Origin: Acidobacteriota bacterium
Lineage (GTDB): Bacteria > Acidobacteriota > Terriglobia > Terriglobales > Acidobacteriaceae
Assembly: GCA_003225175.1 (NCBI GenBank)
Contig: QIBA01000057.1
Coordinates: 62,001-126,000, forward strand
Direction: 5' to 3'
Length of the DNA stretch: 64,000 nucleotides
Positions 63,134-64,000 of this stretch are shown one piece after another. A program made the position numbers and the translations under genes. Position 1 is the stretch's first letter. Each line of letters opens with the position of its first letter. Below the pieces are notes generated by a model. The model was not told the DNA's origin. It searched no databases and saw only the letters and a list, made by a program, of their open reading frames with translations.

Positions 63134-64000
63134 ATGAAGAAGCCTCTGCTCGGATTAATTCTTATCCTCCTTACGGTCGGTCTTGCGCTCCAGATTCTCA
63201 GGGGTTTTGCCGACAAGAGTGGCCGCATTGCCCTCCCCAGCAGCAAACTGCTACTCGAGCCGGTTCCCGGCGATCCGCAAACGACCAATAGCTTTCCCAC
63301 ATCGATGGCGTTGTCACCGGATGGCAAGTATCTGGCGTTGTTGAATAATGGCTACGGCACGTTCGAGTCCGACTACAAACAGTCGATCGCAATTGTCGAT
63401 ATAGCTAGCAACAAGCTTACAGATTTCCCCGATGCGCGGCTTGAACGCCATGCCCACCAGACTTATTTCTACGGCCTGGCATTCAGTTCAGACGGCAAGA
63501 AGCTCTACGCCAGCATGAGCTCTATGACCGATCCCGAAGGAAAAAACCCAGGTAACAATGGTAGCGGCATCGCCACATACGACTTCGCCGATGGACGGGT
63601 TACGCCTGCCGGATTCATTCGCTTTCCTGCGTCTGCACGAGCAGCTGCACCGAAGACCGCTCCTGAAGACCCAGACGAGGAGCCCAGTGCCGGACCGGGC
63701 TTCACGGTCCCATTCCCTACAGGAATCACATCATTTCAGCAGCAGGGCAAGGAGATGCTCCTGGTTGCGGACAATCTCTCCGATGCCGCCGAAATTGTCG
63801 TTCCAACTTCGCAGGAGATTCGTCGCGTCGAGCTTGCGGCCTATCGCGCTGTACCGGGTTCGTATCCGTTCGCAACTCTGGTCACCAAGGATGGGAATAC
63901 CGGCTACGTGAGCCTGTGGAATGCATCTCGCGTCGCAGAAATCGATCTCGGAAGCGGCAAGCTGAAGCGGATGATCGAGCTTCATGCGCCGGCAAAGCCT
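63134..64000 (+). CDS. YncE-like beta-propeller protein, N-terminal part (cut by right edge)
   Basis: ATG at 63134 opens a frame that stays open for 289 codons to the window edge. A signal peptide or anchor (KKPLLGLILILLTVGLALQI) is followed by propeller repeats (SMALSPDGKYLALLNNGYGT, IAIVDIASNKLT, GLAFSSDGKKLYASMSS, VTKDGNTGYVSLWNAS). In Acidobacteria such N-terminal propellers are often fused to a C-terminal alkaline-phosphatase/phosphoesterase domain, which would lie beyond the window. That is inference from family knowledge. Confidence 0.78.
   Translation, partial: MKKPLLGLILILLTVGLALQILRGFADKSGRIALPSSKLLLEPVPGDPQTTNSFPTSMALSPDGKYLALLNNGYGTFESDYKQSIAIVDIASNKLTDFPDARLERHAHQTYFYGLAFSSDGKKLYASMSSMTDPEGKNPGNNGSGIATYDFADGRVTPAGFIRFPASARAAAPKTAPEDPDEEPSAGPGFTVPFPTGITSFQQQGKEMLLVADNLSDAAEIVVPTSQEIRRVELAAYRAVPGSYPFATLVTKDGNTGYVSLWNASRVAEIDLGSGKLKRMIELHAPAKP

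Noticed and set aside
1-64000. CRISPR array, prophage or transposase gene
   Set aside because: No regularly spaced direct repeats, integrase, capsid or transposase genes were seen; the repeats found are isolated palindromic elements.

Overview
The window looks like chromosomal DNA from an Acidobacteriota bacterium, probably Terriglobia/Acidobacteriia. This is inferred from the moderately high GC, the many secreted M1, M13 and M16 metallopeptidases, TPR and GT-C membrane proteins, GlcG-domain lipoproteins, a YncE-like propeller protein and scattered palindromic repeats. No phage, plasmid, transposase or CRISPR array is visible. Three tRNAs (Arg-CCG, Ser-GGA, Val-TAC) are present. No rRNA was seen.

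Layout. Positions 1-9.8 kb carry a cut-off YgfZ/GcvT-like gene, a LeuB-type dehydrogenase, a TPR protein, a secreted HELTH metalloprotease, an MTA phosphorylase/PfkB kinase/GT-C membrane protein run, rlmN and an M16 peptidase. Positions 10.3-25.7 kb form the most interesting segment. Two almost identical type IV pilin-like genes (10364-10885 and 23599-24120, 6 differences in 173 residues) bracket a surface-glycosylation locus. That locus holds a HAD-UbiA fusion, a DprE1-like FAD oxidase and a DprE2-like reductase. Together these resemble a complete polyprenyl-phospho-D-arabinose pathway. It also holds an acyltransferase, a polyprenyl-phosphate glycosyltransferase, a flippase-like protein, an FAD oxidoreductase and several GT-C membrane glycosyltransferases, one directly downstream of the second pilin. 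Positions 25.8-29 kb carry an ABC exporter operon with a GNAT enzyme. Positions 29-34.4 kb carry an MFS carrier with an SGNH lipoprotein, a CpxA/CpxR-like two-component pair, a putative leader RNA with a small membrane protein, and an outer-membrane protein.

Positions 34.4-44.5 kb carry an M1 aminopeptidase, a UBP zinc-finger protein, glutaryl-CoA dehydrogenase and a complete glycine cleavage operon (gcvT-gcvH-gcvPA-gcvPB). Positions 44.8-52.3 kb carry a phosphoesterase lipoprotein, a small cytochrome c, an M13 peptidase, a cyclic-nucleotide-binding/thioredoxin-reductase-like fusion, a 2-hydroxyacid dehydrogenase and signal peptidase I. Positions 52.3-64 kb carry a fatty acid desaturase, a second two-component system, a GH63-like glucosidase, a GH28-like Tat protein, a double GlcG-domain lipoprotein and a propeller protein cut by the right edge.

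How the genes may work together. Inference: the pilin-flanked segment makes lipid-linked sugars (probably D-arabinofuranose plus a second polyprenyl-linked sugar), flips them and transfers them to surface proteins, with the pilins the obvious candidate acceptors. This would parallel the D-arabinofuranosylated pilins known from some Pseudomonas aeruginosa strains. Elsewhere, at least two families of REPIN-like intergenic inverted repeats and one shorter palindrome family punctuate gene ends.
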